NCBI GenBank assembly: GCA_009918005.1
Contig: RGDC01000005.1
Span: 1-35,470 of the forward strand
DNA length: 35,470 nucleotides
Direction of reading: 5' to 3'
Source: Actinomycetota bacterium
Lineage (GTDB): Bacteria > Actinomycetota > Actinomycetes > S36-B12 > UBA5976
The notes under the pieces were generated by a model, which did no database searches, was not told the DNA's origin, and was given only the letters and a program-made list of their open reading frames with translations. The position numbers and the translations under genes were made by a program. This document shows positions 20,647 through 30,290 of the stretch, one piece after another (position 1 is the stretch's first letter; each line of letters begins with the position of its first letter).

Positions 20647-22005
20647 ATGTCGGGCCGACTTTTTGGCACCGATGGCGTTCGCGGTTTAGCGAACGGTCTT
20701 TTAACCGCTGAATTAGCTACCAACCTTGGCGTTGCTGCTGCGCAGGTTCTAGGTGAGCGCGGCGAGTTCGCATCACATGTGTCAGACCGGCCATTTGCAA
20801 TTGTTGGTCGCGACCCAAGAGCCAGTGGAGAATTTCTGCAGTCTGCAATCAGTGCGGGATTAGCTAGTGCTGGCGTTGATGTAATCGACGTAGGAATCAT
20901 TCCAACCCCTGCGGTTGCTTTCTTAACTGATCTAACCGGTGCTGATTTGGGCGTAATGCTTTCCGCATCACATAACGCAATGCCAGATAACGGAATCAAA
21001 TTCTTTGCCCGCGGCGGCGTAAAACTCGATGACACTATCGAGGATGCAATCGAAGCGCATTTAGAAGTTGTTAGCGATCTCCCAACAGGTGCCGGTGTTG
21101 GCAGAATCCGAAGCGAACATGACTTAGTTGAAAAGTACTTGCACCACTTGAACTCAAGTATTTCAAATTCCCTTGAAGGCTTAACTGTAGTTATTGATGG
21201 TGCTAATGGATCGGCTTCGTTAGTTGGCCCAGAAGCTCTACGTCGTGCTGGCGCACAAGTCATCTCAATTCACTGTGAACCAGATGGCCTGAACATTAAT
21301 GACAATTGTGGATCAACTCACATGGATGACTTGTTTGCTGCCGTAGTTAAACATGGGGCAGATCTAGGTATCGCAAATGACGGTGATGCAGATCGCTGCT
21401 TAGCAGTGGATGCAAATGGAAACTTTGTAGACGGCGATCAGATTTTGGCAATCTTGGCATCAGGTCGCAAGAAACGTGGCGCCTTAGTTGGAAATACAGT
21501 CGTCGCAACTGTGATGTCCAATTTGGGATTCAACATTGCAATGAGAGAACTTGAAATTGAAGTTATTGCGGCAGCCGTTGGCGATCGTTACGTACTTGAA
21601 GAAATGCGCGCGGGTGGCTTCACAATCGGTGGCGAGCAAAGTGGCCATGTAGTCCTTAGCGAATTTGCCACAACGGGCGATGGAGTTCTCACGGCGCTTC
21701 ATTTGATGTCAGAAATGAAGTCAACCGGTAAATCAATGGCAGAACTTGCGGCGATAGTAAATAGACTCCCGCAGGTTTTGATCAATGTGCCAAATGTTGA
21801 CAAAGGTTCAGTTTCCAAGGCAGCCGTATCTGATGCTGTTTCAAAATTGTCAGACGAGCTCGGTAATACCGGACGTATTTTGTTGCGTCCGAGTGGAACT
21901 GAGCCTTTAATTCGAGTGATGGTTGAAGCGGCTTCGGCTGATCAAGCGCAGGCAGTTGCTCAAGAACTTGCTGATGTCGTCGCTACGCATTGCGCACTGC
22001 GCTAA
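20647..22005 (+). CDS. glmM: Phosphoglucosamine mutase
   Basis: ORF 452 aa, GRLFGTDGVRG, VMLSASHNAMPDNGIKFF, GDGDADRCL-type motif NDGDADRCLAVD. Confidence 0.97.
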   Translation: MSGRLFGTDGVRGLANGLLTAELATNLGVAAAQVLGERGEFASHVSDRPFAIVGRDPRASGEFLQSAISAGLASAGVDVIDVGIIPTPAVAFLTDLTGADLGVMLSASHNAMPDNGIKFFARGGVKLDDTIEDAIEAHLEVVSDLPTGAGVGRIRSEHDLVEKYLHHLNSSISNSLEGLTVVIDGANGSASLVGPEALRRAGAQVISIHCEPDGLNINDNCGSTHMDDLFAAVVKHGADLGIANDGDADRCLAVDANGNFVDGDQILAILASGRKKRGALVGNTVVATVMSNLGFNIAMRELEIEVIAAAVGDRYVLEEMRAGGFTIGGEQSGHVVLSEFATTGDGVLTALHLMSEMKSTGKSMAELAAIVNRLPQVLINVPNVDKGSVSKAAVSDAVSKLSDELGNTGRILLRPSGTEPLIRVMVEAASADQAQAVAQELADVVATHCALR

Positions 22006-22021
22006 TCGGTAGACTCAACGT

Positions 22022-23797
22022 ATGTGCGGAATCGTTGGATATGTCGGCCCGCAACAAGCCCAAAATGTAGTCATTGAAGGTCTGCGCCGATTGGAATACC
22101 GAGGCTATGACTCTGCCGGTATCGCAATAGTTTCTGATCACACAATCCAAACTCGCAAGAAGGCTGGCAAGCTGGCAAACCTTGAAGCCGAGTTAGTTGA
22201 TAGCCCGATCTCGCCGTCACATACTGGAATTGGCCACACTCGTTGGGCTACGCACGGTGCACCGAACGACGTTAATGCTCACCCACACGTAAGTGAAGAT
22301 GGATCTATTGCGGTAATCCACAACGGGATTATTGAAAACTTTGCGATGTTGCGTGACAAGCTAATCGCTGAGGGCGTCACACTTCGCAGTCAAACTGATA
22401 CCGAAGTCGTCGCTCACTTACTTTCTAAGCAAATGAAATCTACGCCAGGATTAGCAGATGCCCTTCGTGAAGTTTGCCAAATTCTAACTGGAGCCTTCAC
22501 TTTGGTTGTAGTTCATGCTGAGAATTTTTTGGCATCGGATGTGGCTGCATTCATTGCTCACACCCGGAACGCAATCGAACTTGGCCAGGATCAAATTGTT
22601 GAGATCACACCTAACTCCATTGAAGTAACCGACTTTTATGGCAAGCCAGCTGACTACACAGAATACGAAGTTACTTGGGATGCAGCTGCTGCAGAAAAAG
22701 GTGGCTTTGACCTATTCATGCTCAAGGAAATTGCTGAGCAACCAAAAGCCGTCGCGGACACTTTACTTGGGCGCATTGATAAGTCTGGAAAAGTTACTCT
22801 TGCAGATCTAGGTCTGGATGATGCTTTCTTAAAGACCATCGACAAAATCATAATTACTGCATGTGGCACGGCTTATCACTCCGGCTTGATTGCTAAGTAT
22901 GCAATTGAACATTGGACGAGAATTCCATGTGAAGTCGAGTTAGCAAGCGAGTTCAGATACCGCGATCCGATTTTGACGCCAACTACTTTGGTAGTTGCCA
23001 TTAGTCAGTCCGGCGAAACTATGGATACTTTGATGGCCATGCGCTACGCCCGCGAACAAGGCGCAAAAGTACTTGCCATCTGCAATAGCAATGGATCAAC
23101 AATTCCGCGGGAAAGTGATGCAGTTATTTATACTCACGCTGGCCCAGAAATTGCGGTTGCGTCTACAAAAGCTTTCCTAACTCAAATTGTTGCTTGCTAC
23201 TTGTTCGCAATGTACTTAGCCCAAACTCGGGGAACTGGTTACGGCAAAGATGCAGCCACAGTTGCACTCGAACTAAGTGACATGCCGAGCATGATCGACT
23301 TAGTTCTTGACACAACCGAAGGCGTCAAAGCAATCGCTAAAGAATTGATAAACAAGCAATCAGTCCTGTTCTTGGGACGCAGCGTTGGTTTCCCAGTTGC
23401 CCTTGAAGGCGCCCTAAAGCTCAAGGAACTGGCTTACATGCATGCCGAAGGATTCGCGGCGGGTGAACTAAAGCATGGACCGATCGCACTTATTGAAAAT
23501 GGCATTCCGGTATTCGTAGTTGTGCCACCACAAGAAGATGAATTACACGACAAAATCGTTTCTAACATTCAGGAAGTTAGAGCTCGTGGCGCACTTACGA
23601 TCGTGCTTGCCGAGGAGGGCGACGAGTCCATTAATGAATTCTCAGATCACATAATTCGCTTGCCTAAGGTGCCAGCGTTAATGCAGCCCTTGGTTGCCAC
23701 AGTGCCGCTACAGATTTTTTCGTGCGAGATGGCAACTGTTAAGGGCTACGACGTGGACCAGCCAAGAAACTTGGCTAAGAGCGTCACTGTCGAATAA
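22022..23797 (+). CDS. glmS: Glutamine-fructose-6-phosphate aminotransferase, apparently lacking ~22 residues of the glutaminase domain
   Basis: ORF 591 aa, MCGIVGYVG, HTRWATHGAPNDVNAHPH, DVDQPRNLAKSVTVE; TLVVVHA is joined directly to ENFLASDV. Confidence 0.96.
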   Translation: MCGIVGYVGPQQAQNVVIEGLRRLEYRGYDSAGIAIVSDHTIQTRKKAGKLANLEAELVDSPISPSHTGIGHTRWATHGAPNDVNAHPHVSEDGSIAVIHNGIIENFAMLRDKLIAEGVTLRSQTDTEVVAHLLSKQMKSTPGLADALREVCQILTGAFTLVVVHAENFLASDVAAFIAHTRNAIELGQDQIVEITPNSIEVTDFYGKPADYTEYEVTWDAAAAEKGGFDLFMLKEIAEQPKAVADTLLGRIDKSGKVTLADLGLDDAFLKTIDKIIITACGTAYHSGLIAKYAIEHWTRIPCEVELASEFRYRDPILTPTTLVVAISQSGETMDTLMAMRYAREQGAKVLAICNSNGSTIPRESDAVIYTHAGPEIAVASTKAFLTQIVACYLFAMYLAQTRGTGYGKDAATVALELSDMPSMIDLVLDTTEGVKAIAKELINKQSVLFLGRSVGFPVALEGALKLKELAYMHAEGFAAGELKHGPIALIENGIPVFVVVPPQEDELHDKIVSNIQEVRARGALTIVLAEEGDESINEFSDHIIRLPKVPALMQPLVATVPLQIFSCEMATVKGYDVDQPRNLAKSVTVE

Positions 23798-23819
23798 TTG
23801 CTAACGGCAATTATTCGAC
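23789..23819 (+). terminator. Perfect 13-bp hairpin containing the glmS stop codon; candidate terminator without a U-tract
   Basis: gtcgaataattgc (23789-23801), loop taacg, gcaattattcgac (23807-23819). Confidence 0.65.
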
Positions 23820-23844
23820 CAATAAACATCTGTTCGTAATATGT

Positions 23845-23868
23845 TGCTGTTGCTTCCGCTCAACAGCA
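23845..23868 (+). repeat. 8-bp perfect hairpin in the glmS-acpS intergenic region
   Basis: tgctgttg (23845-23852), loop cttccgct, caacagca (23861-23868). Confidence 0.5.
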
Positions 23869-23920
23869 CCGTAACCCAACTGTAGCCAGAGTTACCCCTG
23901 TTGCAAAAATGACATAACTA

Positions 23921-23949
23921 TTGACCTTGGTATTGCTCGGATCTATTGG
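23921..23949 (+). promoter_or_regulatory. Candidate promoter upstream of acpS
   Basis: TTGACC (23921-23926), 17-bp spacer, TATTGG (23944-23949). Confidence 0.4.
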
Positions 23950-23990
23950 CCCAAGTTTGAAAAATCCAGTATTAACGGCAAAGTTAAGAC

Positions 23991-24359
23991 ATGGCCATAG
24001 TGGGAATCGGAGTCGATGTCGTCGACTTAGCGCGCTTTTCGGGCGTGGTAGATCGCACCCCTGGAATCATTGACCGGTTATTCACCAAGATGGAACAAAC
24101 TAGCGCGGAAGGGCATCAGTTGCCGCTGATTTCATTGGCTGGCAGATTCGCCGTGAAAGAAGCAGTTGCTAAAGCATTAGGTGCACCAGTTGGCATGGAA
24201 TGGCATGACTGTGAAGTTAGTAATGGCGGAGCACCACAAATTTCAGTTCGCGGCTCAGTCGCTAAAGTTGCAAACGACCAAGGCATTACCAATTGGCATG
24301 TTTCATTAAGTCACGATGGACCAGTTGCAATCGCCTATGTAATCGCAGAAAAGGTTTAG
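23991..24359 (+). CDS. acpS: Holo-[acyl-carrier-protein] synthase
   Basis: ORF 122 aa, IVGIGVDVVDLARF, RFAVKEAVAKALGAP, HVSLSHDGPVAIAYVI. Confidence 0.95.
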   Translation: MAIVGIGVDVVDLARFSGVVDRTPGIIDRLFTKMEQTSAEGHQLPLISLAGRFAVKEAVAKALGAPVGMEWHDCEVSNGGAPQISVRGSVAKVANDQGITNWHVSLSHDGPVAIAYVIAEKV

Positions 24360-24367
24360 GTTTTGAG

Positions 24368-25501
24368 ATGTCTGCTCATGTAACTGCACGAATTGATCTT
24401 GGAGCTTTGGCACATAACGTTCGAGTTCTTAAAGAGCGCACTGGTGGCCGAAAGTTGATGGTTGTGGTTAAAGCCGATGCCTATGGCCATGGATTAGTTA
24501 TGTGCGGGCAAGCTGCAGTAAATGCTGGCGCAGATTATTTGGGTGTTGCGCTACTTGAAGAAGCAGTGGCGTTACGCGAAGGGAACGTGCCTGGACCAAT
24601 TCTTGCTTGGCTGAATACTTCTGATGATCGATTTGCTGAATGTATTGCTAGAGACATTGATTTGGGAGTTAACTCGATTGCAACTTTAAAGTCGATTACT
24701 AACGCGGCGTATTCCGTTGATCGTATTGCGCGTGTTCACATCAAAGTTGACACCGGTTTAAGTCGAAATGGTGTAACTCTTGCAGATCTACCAGAGTTGA
24801 TTACATCACTAAGCAAAGCCGAAGCTGAAGGCACTGTAAAAGTTGTAGGTGTGATGTCTCACTTTGCGTACGCTGACGAACCAAATAATTCAACGATTGC
24901 TGACCAGATTGCAGAATTTAAAGCTGCGGTGGATTTACTCGAGGCTGCAAACTTTGAACTTGAAGTTAAGCACCTTGCAAACTCTGCGGCGACCCTGGCA
25001 TTGCCAGATACGTACTTCAATATGGTCCGTCCGGGTGTAGCGGTTTATGGAGTATCTCCAGGTGAAGAAGTTGGTTTAGCAACAGATTTTGATTTAAAGC
25101 CAGTTATGACATTGTGTGCGCCAATTGTGCTACTGAAGAGAGTTCCAGCTGGGTCAGGTGTCTCGTATGCGCATAAGTATCACACCACTACCGATACAAC
25201 TTTGGCTCTGATTCCTGCGGGCTATGCAGATGGCGTGCCAAGAAGCGCCTCGAACAATGGACCAGTTTTAGTTGGTGGAGAGATCCGTAAAGTAGCTGGT
25301 CGCGTATGTATGGATCAGTTTGTACTTGATGTCGGAGATCTGAATGTAAGCCTTGGCGATGAGGTTGTGCTGTTTGGTGATCCAGAACGAGGTGAGCCAT
25401 CTGTTGAGGATTGGGCAGAAGCTGCTGGAACTATTTCGTATGAAATCATCACTCGCATCGGACCTCGCGTACATCGCGAATTCATTAACAACTCCTGGTA
25501 A
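24368..25501 (+). CDS. alr: Alanine racemase (start moved to ATG 24368)
   Basis: MVVVKADAYGHG PLP-lysine motif; IPAGYADGVPR; GRVCMDQFVLDVGD. Confidence 0.97.
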   Translation: MSAHVTARIDLGALAHNVRVLKERTGGRKLMVVVKADAYGHGLVMCGQAAVNAGADYLGVALLEEAVALREGNVPGPILAWLNTSDDRFAECIARDIDLGVNSIATLKSITNAAYSVDRIARVHIKVDTGLSRNGVTLADLPELITSLSKAEAEGTVKVVGVMSHFAYADEPNNSTIADQIAEFKAAVDLLEAANFELEVKHLANSAATLALPDTYFNMVRPGVAVYGVSPGEEVGLATDFDLKPVMTLCAPIVLLKRVPAGSGVSYAHKYHTTTDTTLALIPAGYADGVPRSASNNGPVLVGGEIRKVAGRVCMDQFVLDVGDLNVSLGDEVVLFGDPERGEPSVEDWAEAAGTISYEIITRIGPRVHREFINNSW

Positions 25502-25506
25502 GTACT

Positions 25507-25992
25507 GTGTCCTTTTCCCTTTCAACAGCTGAGCAAATGCAGGCATTCGGCAAACAAATTGGTGCCTTGTTAACTGCTGGCGATGTTGTTGTATTGAGCG
25601 GACCGTTAGGAGCTGGAAAAACTACGTTTGTACAAGGACTTGCAACCCAGATCGAAGTGCAAGGTGTGGTCACAAGTCCAACATTCGTGGTTTCGCGCGT
25701 GCATAAACCGCAAGATTCCGGTCTGGCTCTGGTGCATGTAGATGCCTATCGCCTTACTAGCCAAAGTGATCTGGTGGATTTAGATCTTGACGCAACCAAG
25801 AATGCAGTATTCGTAATTGAGTGGGGCAAAGACTTCGTTTCAGGAATAACCGAAAACTGGATCGAAATAGATATAGATAGAGCGAATGAACTTACTGATG
25901 AATCGGATCCAGCAAGTGGGATTCGAACAATTTCAGTAACAGCAGTTGGAGATCGTTGGAGCGAATTAGATCTGACTGGACTTGTCGCATGA
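25507..25992 (+). CDS. tsaE: tRNA t6A biosynthesis ATPase TsaE (GTG start)
   Basis: ORF 161 aa, VVLSGPLGAGKTTFVQGLA, VTSPTFVVSRVH, HVDAYRL, VFVIEWG. Confidence 0.95.
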   Translation: MSFSLSTAEQMQAFGKQIGALLTAGDVVVLSGPLGAGKTTFVQGLATQIEVQGVVTSPTFVVSRVHKPQDSGLALVHVDAYRLTSQSDLVDLDLDATKNAVFVIEWGKDFVSGITENWIEIDIDRANELTDESDPASGIRTISVTAVGDRWSELDLTGLVA

Positions 25993-26606
25993 ATGTGTTG
26001 GCAATTGATACCTCAGTAGGCGTAAGCGTCGCAATCCTGCGCAGTAATGATGAGGTTACCCAAAGCCAAGCTATTGACCATGGCATGCAGGGTGAACTGA
26101 CAGCGGAATTGATTTCAAAAGTAGTTTCTGATTCAGGTTTAAAGATCGAAGAGATTACTGATGTAGTTGTTGGGGTTGGCCCAGGTCCATTTACTGGATT
26201 GCGTGTAGGCCTTGTTACGGCAGCGGTATTTGCGCATGCCAGAAGCATCCCAATTCATGGGATTTGTTCGCTAGATGCAATTGCTTTTGACTATGCAAAA
26301 CCTTGCGTAGTGGTTACGGATGCTCGGCGTAAAGAGTTGTATTGGGCTCGTTATGACGGGATTCGAACCGGGGAACCACAAGTTTCTAAGCCTGAAGTTA
26401 TTGTCGCGCAATTCCCAGATGCAAAGTTTGTTGGACCGGGTGCACAGCTTTATCCAGACTCGATCAACGGAAACCTAATGGAGCTAAAGGCTGGATCGTT
26501 AGCAAAGCTATTTGTTTCTGGATCGGCACAATTAGTTTCAGTTTCACCCATGTACTTACGCAAGCCAGATGCCGTGGAACCAACTATTCGAAAGTCGGTT
26601 CTCTAA
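25989..26606 (+). CDS. tsaB: tRNA t6A biosynthesis protein TsaB (start moved to ATG 25989, overlapping the tsaE stop)
   Basis: MNVLAIDTSVGVSVAIL, VGVGPGPFTGLRVGLVTA. Confidence 0.95.
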   Translation: MNVLAIDTSVGVSVAILRSNDEVTQSQAIDHGMQGELTAELISKVVSDSGLKIEEITDVVVGVGPGPFTGLRVGLVTAAVFAHARSIPIHGICSLDAIAFDYAKPCVVVTDARRKELYWARYDGIRTGEPQVSKPEVIVAQFPDAKFVGPGAQLYPDSINGNLMELKAGSLAKLFVSGSAQLVSVSPMYLRKPDAVEPTIRKSVL

Positions 26607-27058
26607 TGTTGGAAATTCGCCCAATGACACATGCTGACATAGCAGAGGTGCTGGTTATCGAAGCTGACTTGTTTCCGATTGATTCCTGGAGTGAAGAACT
26701 CTTTCTTGGCGAACTAGCTGAAGTTTCAATTTCTCGAGATGTTTCGGTCGCCGTTCTGGATTCCCAAATCATTGGCTACGCATCATTTAGATATGTTGGT
26801 AAACAAGGTGATGTGAATACCATTGCAGTTGCCAGAGACCAACAGGGCAAGGGGATTGGCACTGCGTTAATGGACTGGCTTGAATCTCAAGCTACCTTGC
26901 GAAACGTTCGAGAAATATTCTTAGAAGTTCGCAGCGACAATGACGCAGCTATGAAGATGTACGCATCCCGTGGCTATGAACGAATTGATGTTCGACGTAA
27001 TTATTACGGAAACACAATTGACGCAAACATTATGCGAAAGCGAGTTGCTAATGTCTGA
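26606..27058 (+). CDS. rimI: Ribosomal protein S18-alanine N-acetyltransferase (GNAT)
   Basis: ORF 150 aa, [48 protein letters not shown]. Confidence 0.9.
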   Translation: MLEIRPMTHADIAEVLVIEADLFPIDSWSEELFLGELAEVSISRDVSVAVLDSQIIGYASFRYVGKQGDVNTIAVARDQQGKGIGTALMDWLESQATLRNVREIFLEVRSDNDAAMKMYASRGYERIDVRRNYYGNTIDANIMRKRVANV

Positions 27059-28094
27059 GCCATTGATTTTGGGAATTGAAACTTCGTGTGATGAAACTGG
27101 AATTGGAATTGTTCGCGGCACAACTTTATTAGCCGATGAAGTTGCATCAAGCGTCGATGAGCATGCTCGGTTTGGCGGAGTCGTACCTGAAATTGCTAGC
27201 CGAGCGCATTTAGAAGCAATGGTGCCAACGATTGAACGCGCATGTTCGACCGCGAACATCAAACTTGCAGATGTTGATGCCATCGCCGTAACATCTGGTC
27301 CAGGATTAGCGGGTGCATTACTTGTTGGAGTTGCAGCAGCAAAATCTTTAGCGGTGGCTTTAGGTAAGCCGATTTATGGCGTTAACCATTTAGCAGCGCA
27401 CGTTTGTGTCGACCAACTTGAACACGGACCCCTTGATGAACCAAGTGTGGCAATGCTAGTTTCTGGCGGTCATTCATCTTTGTTATTAGTACCAGACATT
27501 ACTCAGGATGTAATTCAGCTCGGACAAACAATCGACGATGCCGCTGGTGAGGCATTCGACAAGATTGCTCGAGTACTAGGGTTGCCATTCCCGGGTGGCC
27601 CATACATAGATCAAGCAGCACAAACTGGTAATCCAAATGCCATTGATTTCCCGCGCGGATTAACGTCACCAAAAGATATGGCTAAGCATCGCTTTGATGT
27701 TTCTTTTTCAGGCCTCAAGACCGCTGTGGCACGTTGGATAGAAACCGAACAACGGGCTGGCAATTCCATAATGGTTAATGATGTAGCTGCCTCGTTTCAG
27801 GAAGCAATTGTTGATGTATTGCTACGCAAAGCAATCGATGCATGCTTGTGTAATGACGTTGGCACTTTAGTAATTGGTGGGGGAGTTGCGGCGAATAGTC
27901 GGTTGCGTACCGAAGCAGCACAGCGTTGCCAGGAACACAACATTGCGCTTCGTATTCCTCGACCGGGACTCTGCACCGACAACGGCGCAATGGTGGCAGC
28001 CCTTGGTGCTGAATTAGTCAAACGAGGCCGGGATGCTTCACAATTGAGTTTCGCAACAGATTCTTCGATGAAAATAACAAACGTGGTGGCATAG
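27051..28094 (+). CDS. tsaD: tRNA N6-adenosine threonylcarbamoyltransferase TsaD (start moved to ATG 27051)
   Basis: [44 protein letters not shown]. Confidence 0.97.
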   Translation: MSEPLILGIETSCDETGIGIVRGTTLLADEVASSVDEHARFGGVVPEIASRAHLEAMVPTIERACSTANIKLADVDAIAVTSGPGLAGALLVGVAAAKSLAVALGKPIYGVNHLAAHVCVDQLEHGPLDEPSVAMLVSGGHSSLLLVPDITQDVIQLGQTIDDAAGEAFDKIARVLGLPFPGGPYIDQAAQTGNPNAIDFPRGLTSPKDMAKHRFDVSFSGLKTAVARWIETEQRAGNSIMVNDVAASFQEAIVDVLLRKAIDACLCNDVGTLVIGGGVAANSRLRTEAAQRCQEHNIALRIPRPGLCTDNGAMVAALGAELVKRGRDASQLSFATDSSMKITNVVA

Positions 28095-29005
28095 TGACGA
28101 GTTTTGCAAGTTGGTTAGCACAAGGTCCATGGCCAATTGACGGCGGACTATCCGGAGAACTCGAAAAGCGTGGCCACAATTTAGCTGACAAGCTTTGGTC
28201 GGCTCGTTTACTTCGTGATGCACCAGAAGCAATCGCTGAAGTTCACCAGGATTATGTTGATGCTGGCGGTCGAGTAATTATCACGGCTTCATATCAAGCC
28301 AGCCGAGCTGGATTCACAGCAACTGGTATGACCGAAGCACAAGCAGATGACTTAATGAGACTTTCCATCACACTTGCTAAAGATGTTGCTGCAAAAGCGC
28401 CGAAGGAAGTTTGGGTAGCTGCGAGTGTTGGCCCTTATGGCGCAGTGCTTGGTGGCGGACAAGAATATGTAGGTAACTACGGTGTTGCTCACGAAGACCT
28501 TGTTAAGTTCCACCGGGAACGAATTGAAGTTTTAGCTAGTGCTAAACCAGATGCGTTCGCTTGTGAAACCATTCCAGATTTGGATGAAGTCCGCGCTTTG
28601 GTTGAAGTGTTGGTCGATTACCCACACATTCCAGCCTGGATCACAATGAGCGCGCAAGATGGAGCCTCAACGTGTGCGGGTCAAGGAATTGGGCATCTCG
28701 CTGAAATCGTTAAGGATTGCAAATCAATCGTTGCGATTGGCATTAACTGCACTATGCCAGAACATGTCACATCATTACTGCGCAAACTCTCGGCTAAAAC
28801 TTCACTTCCCCTTGTTGTGTATCCCAATGCAGGAAGAGTTTGGGACGGGCAAAACATGTGCTGGATTGGTGAAGGTCATGACACGTTGCCGTCACCGATC
28901 ATTTCAGAGTGGGTTAAAGCAGGTGCAAAGTTAATTGGAGGTTGTTGTGGACTTGGACCAGATGCAATTACCCAGTTAGATACAGACTTAGCTCAACTTA
29001 GGTAA
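28094..29005 (+). CDS. mmuM: Homocysteine S-methyltransferase (GTG start)
   Basis: ORF 303 aa, IDGGLSGELEKRG, ASVGPYGAVLGGGQEYVGNYG, FACETIPDLDEVRAL, IGGCCGLGPDAI. Confidence 0.88.
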   Translation: MTSFASWLAQGPWPIDGGLSGELEKRGHNLADKLWSARLLRDAPEAIAEVHQDYVDAGGRVIITASYQASRAGFTATGMTEAQADDLMRLSITLAKDVAAKAPKEVWVAASVGPYGAVLGGGQEYVGNYGVAHEDLVKFHRERIEVLASAKPDAFACETIPDLDEVRALVEVLVDYPHIPAWITMSAQDGASTCAGQGIGHLAEIVKDCKSIVAIGINCTMPEHVTSLLRKLSAKTSLPLVVYPNAGRVWDGQNMCWIGEGHDTLPSPIISEWVKAGAKLIGGCCGLGPDAITQLDTDLAQLR

Positions 29006-30216
29006 CGGCGACACAGCAATGCCTGGGGTCCGGCATCGTCTCGATAGATGGCAATAACTAATTCCTGATTTCCAGAACTTGATGCCTTGACGGCCGCTTT
29101 TCTAATTGCTTCAACATCTAACTGCATACCCCGTGTCATAACGGTGACTCCGGATTGCTCAATGTCTTTGAGATTAGATACCAATTGCTTATCTGAAAAC
29201 TTAAAATGAGTTTCAATTCGCAATATGTTGGCAAGACTTGGTGCGTGCTTAGAAAGTTCCTTGACAGCGCTAGCGTCACTTGTTGTCAACCAAGCAATGT
29301 GTTCATTGACTAAGCCACCATTACAAAGTTGGGCAACTGCATCCAGCGCACTGGCTCGAATCAAAGCCGGATCTGGAACTATCAAGAAATTACCGAGTGG
29401 CGCCGTTGCTGTTGCAGTCTCACCCAGCATCTCAAAGCAAAGATCATTTTCAGAATCAATTAAGACTGCGGACCGAAGTCCTGTTCCGGCACTACTTAAA
29501 AAGCATTCAACCAAGTCACCATCTGAACTTATCCAACGTGCATCCCAGCTAGCGAGTTCAGACTTATCGATTCCGGGCGCAACTTTGGCAAGCACCGAAT
29601 GAGTTTTAGTAATCTCATTGATTTCCTCCCAACTCGGCGACCATTGGGAAGGATTAAAGATTCGCTTAGTGTTTCCAATTACATCTTTTGCAGCACCAGG
29701 ATTCCGTCTTGCTGGATCAACAAAAACTACATCTACATCATTTGGAATTTCAAAATTCGCAGCGTCGGCGCAATGAACTTCGATCCCAAACTCCATCAAG
29801 TTATATCGGGCATACTCTGCAATTTCTGGATCAATTTCAATTCCGGTAACGCGCAAACCGTGGCGCGCAAACTCACGGGAATCAAAACCTAATCCACAGG
29901 TTAGATCTAGAACGTGTGCTCGCGAGCCGAACTTCTTTGCAATGAATTCGGCGCGGTATTTAGCAACTTCGGGGCGCGTCGCCTGACTAATGCCGTCGTC
30001 GGTAAGCAGTAGATCAGCTGCTGACACGCCCCACCTTGACTCCAGCCGTTGCTGTAGCTGAGCCTGGCTGAATGCCATTGAAATCAACTCTGGGGCAATT
30101 TCGGAAAAGCGCTTACGGAGCGTGGGGATGGCCGTTAGGGGATCGGAATATTCTCTGGCTGCTTGGATTACCGTTTGTCCCATGGGGCTGGGTAGCCAAG
30201 AGATGCTCACACCCAA
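28993..30216 (-). CDS. Class I SAM-dependent methyltransferase with THUMP-like C-terminal domain
   Basis: ORF 407 aa, HVLDLTCGLGFDSREFARHGLRVTGIEIDPEIAEYA, VDVVFVDPARRNPGAAK. Confidence 0.8.
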   Translation of the reverse strand: MGVSISWLPSPMGQTVIQAAREYSDPLTAIPTLRKRFSEIAPELISMAFSQAQLQQRLESRWGVSAADLLLTDDGISQATRPEVAKYRAEFIAKKFGSRAHVLDLTCGLGFDSREFARHGLRVTGIEIDPEIAEYARYNLMEFGIEVHCADAANFEIPNDVDVVFVDPARRNPGAAKDVIGNTKRIFNPSQWSPSWEEINEITKTHSVLAKVAPGIDKSELASWDARWISSDGDLVECFLSSAGTGLRSAVLIDSENDLCFEMLGETATATAPLGNFLIVPDPALIRASALDAVAQLCNGGLVNEHIAWLTTSDASAVKELSKHAPSLANILRIETHFKFSDKQLVSNLKDIEQSGVTVMTRGMQLDVEAIRKAAVKASSSGNQELVIAIYRDDAGPQALLCRRYLS

Positions 30217-30290
30217 ACTATGTCAGACCTTGAATTGGTAGGGTTATGAGGTGTTCAGGCTTCGAGTGTGAACCCAGGAGGCTTTTCAAA

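Noticed and set aside
20640-21263. 207-aa minus-strand ORF opposite glmM
   Set aside because: Antisense to a well-conserved glmM; low-complexity, Pro/Ser-rich translation with no recognisable family.
2171-22525. Ribosome bypassing or inteins/introns as the explanation for the gaps in rplB, rplR, truA and glmS
   Set aside because: Those mechanisms involve extra sequence in the gene. Here conserved sequence is absent, so RNA- or protein-level processing cannot restore it from this locus.
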